A stretch of DNA of 64,000 nt from Alkaliphilus transvaalensis ATCC 700919 (GCF_000621485.1 NZ_JHYF01000015.1:62001-126000); one strand, 5' to 3'. Counted from the stretch's first letter, positions 44,039 to 53,034 are shown. The notes: generated by a model from the letters alone, not told the origin. Translations and numbers: made by a program.

Positions 44039-44536
44039 TTGGATTTACGAATTAGAACTGCCGAATTAAATGATATTACCCAGATTGTGGAAATTTATAA
44101 TCAGGGGATAGAAGACAAGATAGCAACGTTAGAAACAAAAACAAGAAACTTAAAGGAAATGACAAACTGGTTTAATCAAAAGGGACCAAGGTTTAAGGTA
44201 ATTGTGGTGGAAAATACAGAGGGGATAATTTATGGGTGGGCTTCTTTAAATGTATTTAATCAAAGGGAATGTTATGATGGTGTAGCAGATTTCTCCATCT
44301 ATATTAGAAGAGATATGAGGGGAACAGGTCTAGGCAAAAGATTATTGGAGAATTTAATTGAGGTTGCCCGTAAAGAAAAGTTCCATAAGCTAGTGTTAAG
44401 TACATTTAAAATCAATGAGGCTGGTCAAAGGTTATACCATTTAATGGGTTTTCGAGAAGTCGGAACATATATAAAACAGGGAAAAATTGGTGATAATTGG
44501 GTAGATATCACCATAATGGAGAAACTTTTAATTTAA
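44039..44536 (+). CDS. GNAT N-acetyltransferase (phosphinothricin acetyltransferase-like)
   Basis: 165 residues, starting at TTG 44039, seven bases after a perfect AGGAGG. Single GNAT domain: RIRTAELNDITQIVEIYNQGI, then ADFSIYIRRDMRGTGLGKRLLENLI (acetyl-CoA pyrophosphate loop RGTGLGKRLL), and GFREVGTYIKQGKIGDNWVDI. The overall pattern is that of the Pat/YncA subgroup, which acetylates phosphinothricin-like or methionine-sulfoximine-like amino acids. The natural substrate here is not known. A TATAAT at 43933-43938 is a likely -10. Confidence 0.88.
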   Translation: MDLRIRTAELNDITQIVEIYNQGIEDKIATLETKTRNLKEMTNWFNQKGPRFKVIVVENTEGIIYGWASLNVFNQRECYDGVADFSIYIRRDMRGTGLGKRLLENLIEVARKEKFHKLVLSTFKINEAGQRLYHLMGFREVGTYIKQGKIGDNWVDITIMEKLLI

Positions 44537-44617
44537 GCATTGTTGATAATTCAAACAATAAATATTGCACTTTTCGACAAAATAATAAAAAAAATTACAA
44601 AGATTACATAATAATTC

Positions 44618-44645
44618 TTTACATTTGTGAAGGGATGATTATAAT
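44618..44645 (+). promoter_or_regulatory. Promoter for the 83-residue protein
   Basis: TTTACA (44618-44623), 16 bases, TATAAT (44640-44645), 66 bases before ATG 44711. Confidence 0.65.
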
Positions 44646-44710
44646 AAATAAAGAGAAGGATAATACTAAATTATATTTTTAGTATTAATAGGAATGGGAG
44701 GATCATAAAA

Positions 44711-44962
44711 ATGAATATTTCTATGCAGGGTTCAAAAGAAAAATTATTAAGTCTGTGGGTAAAATACTCTACAATCTATAAAAATGATATTGAAACAAAG
44801 GAAGAAATTAGGGCTAAAAGAAAAGAAATTAAAGCCGATCTAGAAAAACTGGGAATCACTGAAGTAGAAATGTTTGGAATAGATGGGGACACCTATACAC
44901 TTCGTTATTTACAAAGGGGAAATAAAATTTTTTCAAAGGTAGACGTACCATCGGGTAAATAG
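44711..44962 (+). CDS. Small uncharacterised protein
   Basis: 83 residues, not recognised. It looks mostly alpha-helical in the first half with many charged residues (ETKEEIRAKRKEIKADLEKLG) and beta in the second (EVEMFGIDGDTYTLRYLQRGN). No Cys, no membrane segment, no signal peptide. A good ribosome site (GGGAGG), its own near-consensus promoter and a clear terminator downstream support it as a real gene. Function unknown. Confidence 0.72.
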   Translation: MNISMQGSKEKLLSLWVKYSTIYKNDIETKEEIRAKRKEIKADLEKLGITEVEMFGIDGDTYTLRYLQRGNKIFSKVDVPSGK

Positions 44963-45006
44963 ATTTTGGTTAATTGTTTATGGAACACTTCATATTGAAA
45001 AGAGGT

Positions 45007-45053
45007 AAGGACTAAATAGGTTAGATTTCTATCCAATTTAGTCCTTTATTATT
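45007..45053 (+). terminator. Rho-independent terminator
   Basis: AAGGACTAAAT and ATTTAGTCCTT enclose an 18-base loop, followed by TATTATT. Confidence 0.8.
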
Positions 45054-45250
45054 AAAAAACCTACTGGGGAACTACTGGGAAACCCTAAAAATATCTATCT
45101 TTCATTGATTTCTAAATATATTGAAGTTATAATATGAATAGTCTATAGCATGTATATTTAGGAATTGGATAAAACCAATTAAAATTCCATAGTTAAGGTA
45201 ATATGCAATTTTCTCAGTTAATACCACGGATGTATGGGGGTGAAAGATTA

Positions 45251-46654
45251 ATGGGCCATAGTTATATTATTTTATTTTTCTTTTATGGATTAGCCTTTTT
45301 TTCGATGGGTATTTCTGCCCTACAACAGATGGTTCCTAAAGGGACAAACTTTTATCTACTAAAAGCTATTAAATACTTAGGTTATTTTGGTTTAGTTCAC
45401 GGTATTACAGAATGGATTATTATGATAAGGTTGACTAACATCTATCCAGATCACGAACTGCTATTAATTGTAATAGCCACCTTTCTAAATGCCCTTTCCT
45501 TTACATTTTTATGGGCCTTTGGTATAAAACTGAGGGCTTACAAAGGTCGTTATGAAAAACTAAATAACTCTTTACCATGGGTTATTTTTACCCTTTGGTT
45601 TCTAGGGTTTATTTTTTCCTATCACTATTATAGAACAGATATCCTACAATGGTTGTTTATAGAGGATACAATAAGTAGGTACTTTATCGGATTACCAGGA
45701 GCTTTGATGGCAGCATTTGCCCTAAATAAAAATGCTAATTACTTTTTAAAATTGAAGTTAAGAGATATATCCTTCAAACTTAAAGGAATGGCTCTATTAT
45801 TTCTTTTGTATAGTATATTTGCTGGAATAATTGTTGATAAAAGCAACTTTTATCCTGCTCATCTAATCAATAAGGAGCTATTCTATACTGTTTTTAAATT
45901 TCCAGTAGAAGTTGCAAGGGCTAGTTCTGCCATAGGAATCACCCTATTATTTATCAGTGTTATTGATATTTTTAGATGGGAGACTAATCAAAAAATTGAA
46001 ATGCTCTCAAAAATACAATTAATCAGCAAAGAAAGAAGAAAATTAGGGAGAGAACTACATGATGGGATGATTCAAAACCTGTTTGCCACTGGACTTCTGG
46101 TGGAAAATCTCATCGATGTAGAAGAAAATGAAGAAAAACAAGTATACCTAACACAAATTAAGAATAGTTTAAATGAATCAATTGAGCAGATTAGAGCCTT
46201 CATTATAAAAATTGCTACCCAAAATATTAATACAGAGGAACTAAAGGAAAGATTATCAGAATTAGTGGCTACCTTTGAAAAAAACGGAAAGATCCCAATC
46301 CAATTTAATTACTACGTTTCTGATATGGCAATGGGCTTTTTATCCAATGAGAAGGTAACTCAAATGTATTACATTATACAAGAGGCTGTAAGTAATGCCA
46401 TAAAACATTCATCTGCAAAGCTAATTACCATTACTATAGATGGTAATTTAAAATCCGTTGTGGCTACAATAGTCGATAATGGCATCGGCTTCGATATAAA
46501 AGATCAATTACCCGGTCATTATGGATTAACCTCAATGAAGGAAAGGGCTGCATCTATTAACAGCCGAATATCAATTATCAGTAGTGAAAAAGGGACAAGA
46601 GTACAAGTAGCTATTCCATGGGAGGAAACTTCAAATGATGCAAAAAGAAATTAA
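45251..46654 (+). CDS. Membrane sensor histidine kinase (NarX/DesK-type)
   Basis: 467 residues from ATG 45251, which follows TGGGGGTGAAAG; the earlier ATG at 45203 has no ribosome site. The N-terminal half has about seven membrane helices with short loops, so it probably senses something within or near the membrane. The HisKA_3 dimer motif RRKLGRELHDGMIQNL carries phospho-acceptor His270. The HATPase domain has EAVSNAIKHSSAKLI (N box) and VDNGIGFDI (G1). Its reading frame overlaps the response regulator by 20 bases, so both are coupled. The pair directly precedes the flavin-reductase lipoprotein gene, a likely target. Confidence 0.9.
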   Translation: MGHSYIILFFFYGLAFFSMGISALQQMVPKGTNFYLLKAIKYLGYFGLVHGITEWIIMIRLTNIYPDHELLLIVIATFLNALSFTFLWAFGIKLRAYKGRYEKLNNSLPWVIFTLWFLGFIFSYHYYRTDILQWLFIEDTISRYFIGLPGALMAAFALNKNANYFLKLKLRDISFKLKGMALLFLLYSIFAGIIVDKSNFYPAHLINKELFYTVFKFPVEVARASSAIGITLLFISVIDIFRWETNQKIEMLSKIQLISKERRKLGRELHDGMIQNLFATGLLVENLIDVEENEEKQVYLTQIKNSLNESIEQIRAFIIKIATQNINTEELKERLSELVATFEKNGKIPIQFNYYVSDMAMGFLSNEKVTQMYYIIQEAVSNAIKHSSAKLITITIDGNLKSVVATIVDNGIGFDIKDQLPGHYGLTSMKERAASINSRISIISSEKGTRVQVAIPWEETSNDAKRN

Positions 46655-47273
46655 GTTATTATTAGTGGATGATCATTCTATTGTTCGTTGGGGTATTCGT
46701 TCTCTAATTGATCGTACACCAGGTTTATTCGTATGTGGAGAAGCTGGAACTTTGACAGAAGCCTATCAGTTAGTTAAGGAACTAATGCCAGATATTGTAT
46801 TGTTAGATATTAAATTACCAGATGGTGATGGAGCTGCTGGTTGTAGAGAAATAAAAAAAATAGATGATAAAATTAAGGTAATTATGCTAACCGCCTATGC
46901 TGAGGATTCAATTGTCTTAGAAACGGTCAAATCGGGGGCAGATGGATATTTGTTGAAAAACATAGAGAGTAAAACAATTATTAAAGCAATTCAAGATGTT
47001 GCAGCAGGAATATCAGTTTTAGATTCAACTGTAGTGGGGAAAATGATGAATGTTGTTAAAAGAAGTAGCGAATCAGAAGAAGTCTTAACCCCACAAGAGA
47101 AGAAGATATTAGACTATTTAAGCCAAGGCAAAACAAATAAGGAAATTGGTGAAGCCCTCTTTATTGCTGAGAAGACCGTTAGAAATAATGTGAGTAGAAT
47201 AATGAAGAAAATTAATGTTTCAAATCGAACAGAAGCTGCAATCTATTGGCAGAGACAAAAGTCCCTTGAATAA
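46635..47273 (+). CDS. NarL/FixJ-type response regulator
   Basis: 212 residues. Receiver domain (about 6-122): acidic pocket Asp12/Asp13, phospho-acceptor Asp58 in VLLDIKLPDGDG, Thr in VIMLTAYAEDS, Lys in YLLKNIES. The LuxR-type helix-turn-helix (about 148-205) reads LTPQEKKILDYLSQGKTNKEIGEALFIAEKTVRNNV. Start ATG 46635, nine bases after GGAGG, inside the kinase gene. The stop codon lies in the loop of the terminator hairpin 47254-47285. Confidence 0.93.
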   Translation: MMQKEIKLLLVDDHSIVRWGIRSLIDRTPGLFVCGEAGTLTEAYQLVKELMPDIVLLDIKLPDGDGAAGCREIKKIDDKIKVIMLTAYAEDSIVLETVKSGADGYLLKNIESKTIIKAIQDVAAGISVLDSTVVGKMMNVVKRSSESEEVLTPQEKKILDYLSQGKTNKEIGEALFIAEKTVRNNVSRIMKKINVSNRTEAAIYWQRQKSLE

Positions 47274-47290
47274 GGGACTTTTGTCTTTAA
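47254..47290 (+). terminator. Rho-independent terminator overlapping the response-regulator stop codon
   Basis: GACAAAAGTCCCTT, loop GAAT, AAGGGACTTTTGTC, then TTT. The TAA stop is at the loop-to-right-arm junction. Confidence 0.85.
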
Positions 47291-47398
47291 GAAGGGACAA
47301 TTGACAAATATACAACAATCTCTTTTCCCAGTATGATAAGTATATAACAAATATTGTTTGTTAATTATCAATTTAAATTAATGGAGGGGACAAAAATA

Positions 47399-48805
47399 AT
47401 GAAAAAAGGATTAATACTATCTCTTGTACTACTATTAGTAGTATCAATATTTATTGGATGTACCAAGGATACTGCCCAGCCAGTTTCTGAAGTAAATGAA
47501 AGCAAAGATGTAACAACTGACGTGTTAGTAATTGGCGGTGGAGGAGCTGGTTTAGTTTCAGCAATCACTGCAGCAGAAAGTGGTGCAAACGTTATCTTAG
47601 TGGAAAAAATGCCAGCAGTTGGTGGAAATACAATTATTTCTGCAACTGGTATGACAGCTTCTGATACAAGATTACATGAAGAAGCAGGTATTCCTTTTAC
47701 AGTTCAAGATCATATTGACAGAACGATGAAGGAAGGTAAAGACCTACCAAATCTTGAATTAGTTACAGTTTTAGCTGAAAATAGTAATGCAGGGCTTGAA
47801 TGGTTAGAGTCACTAGGGCTAGAATATAAGCTTAATGAAAAAGAGCCATGGTGGATTGTTCCTGTAGAAGGACATTATGGGTCTTTAATGGTTGATGCCT
47901 ACAGAAAAGAAGCTGCTAAGCATAGTAATCTTGAAATTAGAGTAAATACTGCTGCAGAAGAATTAGTAGTAGAAGATGGTAAAGTAGTTGGAGCAGTAGT
48001 TAAAGGTAAAGAAGGCCAGTATACGATAAAAGCCAATGCAGTAATCTTAGCTACTGGTGGTTTAGGAAATGCACCAGAAGTTATTGCAGAATATAATTCT
48101 AAGTATGCAGGTGGAACAGGAACAATGAGTACCGCTGGACCAACAGGAGATGGTTTAAAAATGGCTACGGCTATTGGTGCAGCAGTAGTTGATATGGAAC
48201 ATCATATGATGAGACCTTTAGCAACACCAGGATACTGGATTAGAGAGACAGTAGTTGGTGAAGAAGGTATTGGTGGAATCCTTGTAAATAAGGCGGCTGA
48301 AAGATTTACAAGCGAAACACAACACAGATGGGATCTTGTACCTGAAGTTGCAGCTCAAGAAGGTGGCGTTACCTATGTAATCTTTGATGCAGATGTGGCA
48401 GCAACCAATAATGGTGCAGCAGCAATTAGAAATGCTAGAATGGTTGAAGCTGATACAATAGAAGAATTGGCTACAAAACTTGGATTAGACCCAGCCGCTT
48501 TAGAAACTACAGTTGATGCTTATAATAACGGAGAAGATGAGTTTGGTAGAACTTCAATGGGGAAAGTAACAACAGCTCCTTTCTATGGCGTACAAGCTGA
48601 AGTATCATCTCACTTTACTATGGGTGGATTAGCCTTCAATAAAGATGCACAAATTTTAGATACAAATGGTAATGCAATTCAAGGACTATACGGGGTTGGA
48701 GAAGTTCTTGGTGGACTTTACGGAGCTGGCCGTGTAGCTGGTAACGATACAATGGGTAACGTTGTATTTGGTAAAATAGCAGGAACTAATGCAGCAAATC
48801 AATAA
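47399..48805 (+). CDS. Lipoprotein FAD-dependent reductase of the fumarate-reductase family
   Basis: 468 residues from ATG 47399 after GGAGGGG; a longer frame from 47354 has no ribosome site. The signal peptide ends IFIGC, so Cys21 is lipidated and the enzyme sits outside the membrane. FAD-binding VLVIGGGGAGLVSAITAAESG, then PAVGGNTIISATGMTAS, GERF-like AERFTSETQHR, HFTMGGLAF and GAGRVAGNDTMGN follow. The usual QTHPT His of fumarate reductases is replaced: the aligned segment is HHMMRPLATP with Arg272. There is no FMN-binding or haem domain, so the electron donor must be separate. Substrate is probably not fumarate (inference). Confidence 0.85.
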   Translation: MKKGLILSLVLLLVVSIFIGCTKDTAQPVSEVNESKDVTTDVLVIGGGGAGLVSAITAAESGANVILVEKMPAVGGNTIISATGMTASDTRLHEEAGIPFTVQDHIDRTMKEGKDLPNLELVTVLAENSNAGLEWLESLGLEYKLNEKEPWWIVPVEGHYGSLMVDAYRKEAAKHSNLEIRVNTAAEELVVEDGKVVGAVVKGKEGQYTIKANAVILATGGLGNAPEVIAEYNSKYAGGTGTMSTAGPTGDGLKMATAIGAAVVDMEHHMMRPLATPGYWIRETVVGEEGIGGILVNKAAERFTSETQHRWDLVPEVAAQEGGVTYVIFDADVAATNNGAAAIRNARMVEADTIEELATKLGLDPAALETTVDAYNNGEDEFGRTSMGKVTTAPFYGVQAEVSSHFTMGGLAFNKDAQILDTNGNAIQGLYGVGEVLGGLYGAGRVAGNDTMGNVVFGKIAGTNAANQ

Positions 48806-48839
48806 TAATAGTTAAAAAGCAAAATAAATTCTCCCTTTT

Positions 48840-48884
48840 AAAACCATTCAAAGTTGAAAGCTCAACTTTGAATGGTTTTTTTTC
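48840..48884 (+). terminator. Rho-independent terminator after the lipoprotein reductase gene
   Basis: AAAACCATTCAAAGTTGA, loop AAGC, TCAACTTTGAATGGTTTT; a perfect 18-bp stem with a long T-run. Confidence 0.97.
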
Positions 48885-48934
48885 TATAACGAATAGGAAA
48901 GTTCGACTTTAATTATTATTAAAATAAGAGAACT
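48885..48934 (+). repeat. Element A copy 3, truncated
   Basis: TATAACGAATAGGAAAGTTC through AATAAGAGAACT matches the first 50 bp of element A copies 1 and 4. It then stops abruptly at sequence matching element B in inverted orientation. Confidence 0.75.
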
Positions 48935-48967
48935 AATATAAATTTAATATTAATTATGCAATTTCCT
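48934..48967 (-). repeat. Element B fragment (copy 3), inverted and joined to element A
   Basis: The reverse complement reads AGGAAATTGCATAATTAA then TATTAAATTTATATT, matching the left 34 bp of element B at 15412 with few changes. It begins where element A copy 3 ends. Confidence 0.6.
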
Positions 48968-49000
48968 AATTATAAAAATTATAATTGTCAGAAAAGTCAA

Positions 49001-49029
49001 TTGACATCTTTAGTGATGGATGATATAAT
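49001..49029 (+). promoter_or_regulatory. Perfect consensus promoter of the fructose PTS operon
   Basis: TTGACA (49001-49006), exactly 17 bases, TATAAT (49024-49029). The operator repeats begin seven bases after the -10. Confidence 0.93.
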
Positions 49030-49035
49030 CAAATC

Positions 49036-49090
49036 AATCAAAAACAATCATAAAAAATCAAAAACAATACTAATCAATCAAAAATCAGTC
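49036..49090 (+). promoter_or_regulatory. Triple direct-repeat operator, probably for FruR
   Basis: Three 15-bp direct repeats start at 49036, 49056 and 49076: AATCAAAAACAATCA, AATCAAAAACAATAC and AATCAAAAATCAGTC. The period is exactly 20 bp, about two helical turns, so bound proteins would lie on one face of the DNA. They overlap the transcription start of the operon and precede a DeoR-type repressor gene, the expected autoregulatory site. Confidence 0.75.
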
Positions 49091-49140
49091 ATAAATAGAT
49101 CATCATCAGAATAGATTATAGAGATGAAGGGAGGCTTCAA

Positions 49141-49899
49141 ATGTTTGCTGAAGAACGAAAGGCTAAAATTCTTGAAATATTAAACAACACTCAGCGTATA
49201 CAGGTTAATGACCTTACAGAGGCACTACAGGTATCTGAATCCACAATTCGTAGAGATTTACAAGATTTAGAGCAGGCGGGACTTCTTAAGAGAACCCATG
49301 GTGGAGCAGTAAAATTAGAAAATACTGGATTTGAGGCAACTATGGTGGAAAAAGAGCAGGTCAATATAGATGAGAAAATAGAGATTGGAAAACGGGCAGC
49401 AGCTTTTATAGAAGATAACGATACAGTCATATTAGATGCGGGGACAACAACTTTACAAATTGCAAAAAATATCACTGCCAATAATGTTACTGTCTTAACT
49501 AATTCAATTTTAATTGCTACAGAGCTATCCCAAAGAACCAATATTAATGTAGTAGTAACGGGAGGTCATGTCAGACGGGAAACCGTTTCTATTGTAGGGC
49601 CATTAACAGATAAAATTATCCAAAGCTTTAGAGTTGATAAAGTATTTATAGGAGCTAATGGAATTACCCTACAGGATGGTTGTACTACCCCCAATTTAGA
49701 TGAAGCCCATACGAAAAGAGTGATGACGAAATCGGGAAAAGAAATTTATATTGTAGCTGATCACACTAAATTTGGTAAAGTATCCTTTTCAAGATTTGTT
49801 AGTCTACAAGAGGTTGATGGGATAATTACAGATAAAGGAATAGATAATAAAATTGTAGATAAGTTTGCTTCTAAGGATATACAAGTCATCTACACTTAA
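49141..49899 (+). CDS. fruR: DeoR-family fructose operon repressor
   Basis: 252 residues. The N-terminal DeoR winged helix (about 5-60) reads RKAKILEILNNTQRIQVNDL and SESTIRRDLQDLEQAGLLKRTHGGA. The C-terminal DeoR sensor domain (about 75-235) has ILDAGTTTLQIAKNI and ADHTKFGKVSF and usually binds a phosphorylated sugar, here probably fructose 1-phosphate. It is the first gene of the fru operon and likely represses it through the 20-bp-spaced repeats upstream. Start ATG 49141 after GGGAGGC. fruK follows ten bases later. Confidence 0.92.
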   Translation: MFAEERKAKILEILNNTQRIQVNDLTEALQVSESTIRRDLQDLEQAGLLKRTHGGAVKLENTGFEATMVEKEQVNIDEKIEIGKRAAAFIEDNDTVILDAGTTTLQIAKNITANNVTVLTNSILIATELSQRTNINVVVTGGHVRRETVSIVGPLTDKIIQSFRVDKVFIGANGITLQDGCTTPNLDEAHTKRVMTKSGKEIYIVADHTKFGKVSFSRFVSLQEVDGIITDKGIDNKIVDKFASKDIQVIYT

Positions 49900-49909
49900 G
49901 GAGGACATT

Positions 49910-50839
49910 ATGATTACAACAGTAACCCTTAATCCTGCAATTGATCAAAGATTAGATTTTGATAGCATTCAATTGGGAAAAGTTAATCGAGTCATAAATT
50001 CAAAGCAAGAAGCTGGTGGAAAAGGCATTAATGTTTCAAAAGTTTTAAGGGGATTAGGTGAAGATTCTACCGCAACAGGATTTATTGGCGGAGGATCAGG
50101 AGTATGGATTAATAACTGGTTAAAAATGAAGGGAATTAAAACAGATTTTGTTCTAACAGATACAGAAACAAGAACTAATCTAAAACTGATAGACCATAAT
50201 AGTTTTATGATTACAGATATCAATCATGGTGGAGACCCGATCAAAGAGGTTTACCTGAAGGCTCTCTATGAAAAAGTTGGTGAGCTAGTAGAAGTCAGCG
50301 AAATTCTTGTATTATCAGGGAGTCTACCCAAAGCTACACCTAGTCATGTGTATAAAGATCTGATGGAAATTGCAAATAAAAGGAACTGCATTACAATTCT
50401 AGATGCCGAGGGGGAGGCCCTTCTAGAGGCTATTGAAGGAAAGCCCCATATGATTAAGCCCAACATTCATGAGCTAGAAAGCACCTTTAAAGTAAAGATC
50501 AATAACGAAGAAGACATAATCAATAAAGCAAAGTTTTTTTTAGAAAAAGGGGTTCAATTAGTGGTAGTCTCTATGGGGGAAGAGGGAGCCATGCTAATTA
50601 GCAATACAGAAGTACTAAAGGCTGAGACAATAAAGGTGGAAGTCAGTAGTACGGTTGGAGCAGGAGATTCAATGGTGGCAGCCTTTGCCTACGGTATCAA
50701 AAAAGGGCTTCAATTAGAGGAAACTTTTAAATTAGCAATCGCCTCAGCCACCTTAAGTGTAAGTAAAGGAACAACCCTTCATGATTTGGAAGAAATAAAT
50801 AACTATGTTAAAGCAGTAAAAATAAAAAAACTAAAGTAA
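49910..50839 (+). CDS. fruK: 1-Phosphofructokinase
   Basis: 309 residues from ATG 49910, preceded by AAGGAGG; the longer frame from 49865 lies in fruR. PfkB-family sugar kinase: TVTLNPAIDQRLDF at the N-terminus, GGKGINVSKVLRGLG substrate loop, and anion-hole GAGDSMVAAFAYG with catalytic Asp. It converts fructose 1-phosphate from the PTS to fructose 1,6-bisphosphate. The PfkB family also includes tagatose-6-phosphate kinase, but the FruA-type transporter next to it supports FruK. Confidence 0.95.
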   Translation: MITTVTLNPAIDQRLDFDSIQLGKVNRVINSKQEAGGKGINVSKVLRGLGEDSTATGFIGGGSGVWINNWLKMKGIKTDFVLTDTETRTNLKLIDHNSFMITDINHGGDPIKEVYLKALYEKVGELVEVSEILVLSGSLPKATPSHVYKDLMEIANKRNCITILDAEGEALLEAIEGKPHMIKPNIHELESTFKVKINNEEDIINKAKFFLEKGVQLVVVSMGEEGAMLISNTEVLKAETIKVEVSSTVGAGDSMVAAFAYGIKKGLQLEETFKLAIASATLSVSKGTTLHDLEEINNYVKAVKIKKLK

Positions 50840-50851
50840 AGGAGAGTAAGT

Positions 50852-51295
50852 ATGGAAATAAAAGATATTTTAAATAAAGAGTTAATGATATTAGATCTTC
50901 AATCAATAACAAAAGAAGAAGTAATTCAAGAATTAATAAAACCTTTATTAAAGGAGGGGATTGTAACTGATGAAGTGAGTTTTTTAAAAACTGTAATGGA
51001 AAGAGAAGAACAGTCAACTACAGGAATAGGAATGGGAATAGCTATTCCCCACGGAAAGTCATCTGTAGTTAAAGCACCAGCTATAGTCTTTGGAAAATCC
51101 AAAAATGGAGTGGAATTTCAATCTTTAGATGAAGAACCTAGCTATATATTCTTTTTAATAGCTGTACCAGAAAATTCTAATGACCAACACTTGAAGGTTC
51201 TTAGTCAGCTATCTCGAAAGCTTATGAACGAAGATATACGTGAAAATTTATTAAAAGCCACTACTAAAGAAGATGTATTTAATGCTTTTGATTAG
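50852..51295 (+). CDS. PTS fructose-type EIIA protein
   Basis: 147 residues, one EIIA domain of the fructose/mannitol/Ntr fold. Phospho-acceptor His67 lies in [10 protein letters not shown]. It takes phosphate from HPr and passes it to the EIIB domain of the next gene. As a free-standing EIIA it differs from the Bacillus arrangement, where EIIABC is one polypeptide. Start ATG 50852 after AAAGGAGAG, 12 bases behind fruK. Confidence 0.94.
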   Translation: MEIKDILNKELMILDLQSITKEEVIQELIKPLLKEGIVTDEVSFLKTVMEREEQSTTGIGMGIAIPHGKSSVVKAPAIVFGKSKNGVEFQSLDEEPSYIFFLIAVPENSNDQHLKVLSQLSRKLMNEDIRENLLKATTKEDVFNAFD

Positions 51296-51333
51296 CTGAT
51301 AAAAATAGCATATTTAAAAGAAGGGGGATTAAT

Positions 51334-52704
51334 ATGAAAAAGCTAATTGCAGTAACTTCTTGCCCAACAGGAATTGCCCATACCTATATGGCGGCGGAAG
51401 CTTTAGAGAAGGCAGCTAAGAAAAAAGGAGTCGAAATAAAGGTAGAGACCCAAGGATCTGTTGGTGTAGAAAATCAATTAACCGAGGAAGATATTAGAGA
51501 AGCCCATGCAGTGATTATTGCAGCTGGTGCAAATATCTCTAAGGAAAGATTTAAAAATATTGCAATAATCGAAGTTCCTATAGCAGAGGCTATAAAAGCT
51601 TCAGATGACATAATTGATCGTGCCCTAAATGTAAAGGCTAAAGAGGATAAATTAGCAGATTCAGTTACTGAAATTAAACAGCAAAGAAATGAAACAAGAA
51701 CAGGACCATATAAACATTTAATGAGTGGCGTTTCCTTTATGCTCCCGTTGGTAGTTGCAGGGGGATTAGCAATTGCCCTTTCCTTTATCTTTGGGATAGA
51801 AGCCTTTCAAGAGGAGGGAACACTAGCAGCGGCATTAATGCAGATTGGTGGAGGAGCTGCCTTTGCCCTCATGGTTCCAGTATTGGCAGGTTATATAGCC
51901 TACTCAATCGCTGAAAGGCCAGGTTTAGCACCAGGTTTAATTGGTGGTATGATCGCATCACAAATAGGGGCGGGCTTCTTAGGTGGAATTGTTGCAGGTT
52001 TTATTGCTGGTTATGCAACAGCGTATCTAAAGAAAATTATTAAACTTCCTAAATCTTTGGAAGGTTTAAAGCCAATATTAATTTTACCTTTATTATCTTC
52101 CTTAATTGTTGGGCTTTTAATGATTTATGTTATAGGTACACCAGTTAGTGGAATAATGAATGCCATGACCAACTGGTTAGAAGGTTTAACTGGAACCAAT
52201 GCACTTTTATTAGGTGGAATATTAGGAGCAATGATGGCTGTTGATATGGGAGGTCCAATAAATAAGGCTGCCTATACCTTTGCAGTAGGGTTATTGGCTT
52301 CAAATGTATTTGAACCACAGGCTGCAGTAATGGCAGCAGGGATGACACCGCCATTGGGATTGGCATTGGCAACAATGTTATTTAAAAATAAGTTTACAAA
52401 ACCAGAGATAGAAGCAGGAAAGGCAGCATGGGTTTTAGGGATATCCTTTATTACTGAAGGCGCTATTCCTTTTGCAGCAGCAGATCCCTTTAGGGTTATT
52501 CCATCAATTGTTGCAGGTTCTGCGGTAACTGGTGCTCTATCTATGGTGTTCGGAGCAACCCTAAGGGCACCCCATGGAGGAATTTTTGTTCTTCCAATAC
52601 CTAATGCAGTTGGTAATTTGGGAGGGTATGTAGTATCAATTTTAGTAGGTACGGTGATAACGGCTCTATTATTAGGGGTCTTAAAGAAAAAAGCAACTCA
52701 ATAA
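51334..52704 (+). CDS. fruA: PTS fructose EIIBC transporter
   Basis: 456 residues. The EIIB domain (about 1-100) has the phospho-acceptor Cys10 in [19 protein letters not shown] linker is followed by the EIIC membrane domain (about 125-450) with eight to ten helices and conserved [33 protein letters not shown] and [13 protein letters not shown]. It imports fructose with phosphorylation at C1. The SITEGAIPF motif is typical of the fructose-type EIIC. Start ATG 51334 after AGGGGG. Confidence 0.96.
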   Translation: MKKLIAVTSCPTGIAHTYMAAEALEKAAKKKGVEIKVETQGSVGVENQLTEEDIREAHAVIIAAGANISKERFKNIAIIEVPIAEAIKASDDIIDRALNVKAKEDKLADSVTEIKQQRNETRTGPYKHLMSGVSFMLPLVVAGGLAIALSFIFGIEAFQEEGTLAAALMQIGGGAAFALMVPVLAGYIAYSIAERPGLAPGLIGGMIASQIGAGFLGGIVAGFIAGYATAYLKKIIKLPKSLEGLKPILILPLLSSLIVGLLMIYVIGTPVSGIMNAMTNWLEGLTGTNALLLGGILGAMMAVDMGGPINKAAYTFAVGLLASNVFEPQAAVMAAGMTPPLGLALATMLFKNKFTKPEIEAGKAAWVLGISFITEGAIPFAAADPFRVIPSIVAGSAVTGALSMVFGATLRAPHGGIFVLPIPNAVGNLGGYVVSILVGTVITALLLGVLKKKATQ

Positions 52705-52754
52705 TCTGACTCTAAAACAAATGACAATTAAATCTGGCAGAAAGGAAGTTGAAA

Positions 52755-53018
52755 ATGGTTAAAGAAACGGTAATAATAAACTGCGAAGCAGGGCTACACG
52801 CAAGACCTGCAACCCTTCTAGTGAAAGAGGCAGGAAAGTATAAAAGTGAAATTACTTTGATCAGTGGAACTGTTGAAATAAATGCTAAAAGTATAATGGG
52901 TATTATGGCGTTAGGAGGGAAGAAGGGGCAATCGATAGAAATTAAGGTAGAGGGTACTGACGAAAAGATGGCATTGGAAGCTATTGTGGCTCTATTTAAC
53001 TCAAATTTTGGTGAATAG
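52755..53018 (+). CDS. ptsH: Phosphocarrier protein HPr
   Basis: 87 residues from ATG 52755, six bases after AAGGAAG; the TTG at 52749 is rejected. Active-site His15 in AGLHARPATLL and regulatory Ser46 in NAKSIMGIMALG, so it can be phosphorylated by HPr kinase as in Firmicutes. The Ser46 region argues that this is the general HPr rather than a specialised one. It lies inside the fru operon, 50 bases after fruA and 16 before ptsI. Confidence 0.96.
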   Translation: MVKETVIINCEAGLHARPATLLVKEAGKYKSEITLISGTVEINAKSIMGIMALGGKKGQSIEIKVEGTDEKMALEAIVALFNSNFGE

Positions 53019-53034
53019 AACAGAGGTGACAAAA

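Noticed and set aside
44497-44682. 61-residue frame overlapping the acetyltransferase end
   Set aside because: No ribosome site; the C-terminal part covers the promoter of the next gene and has biased composition.
49021-49095. CRISPR-like array from the three short repeats before fruR
   Set aside because: The repeats are 15 bp with 5-bp gaps, only three units, next to a promoter and a DeoR gene; an operator explains them.
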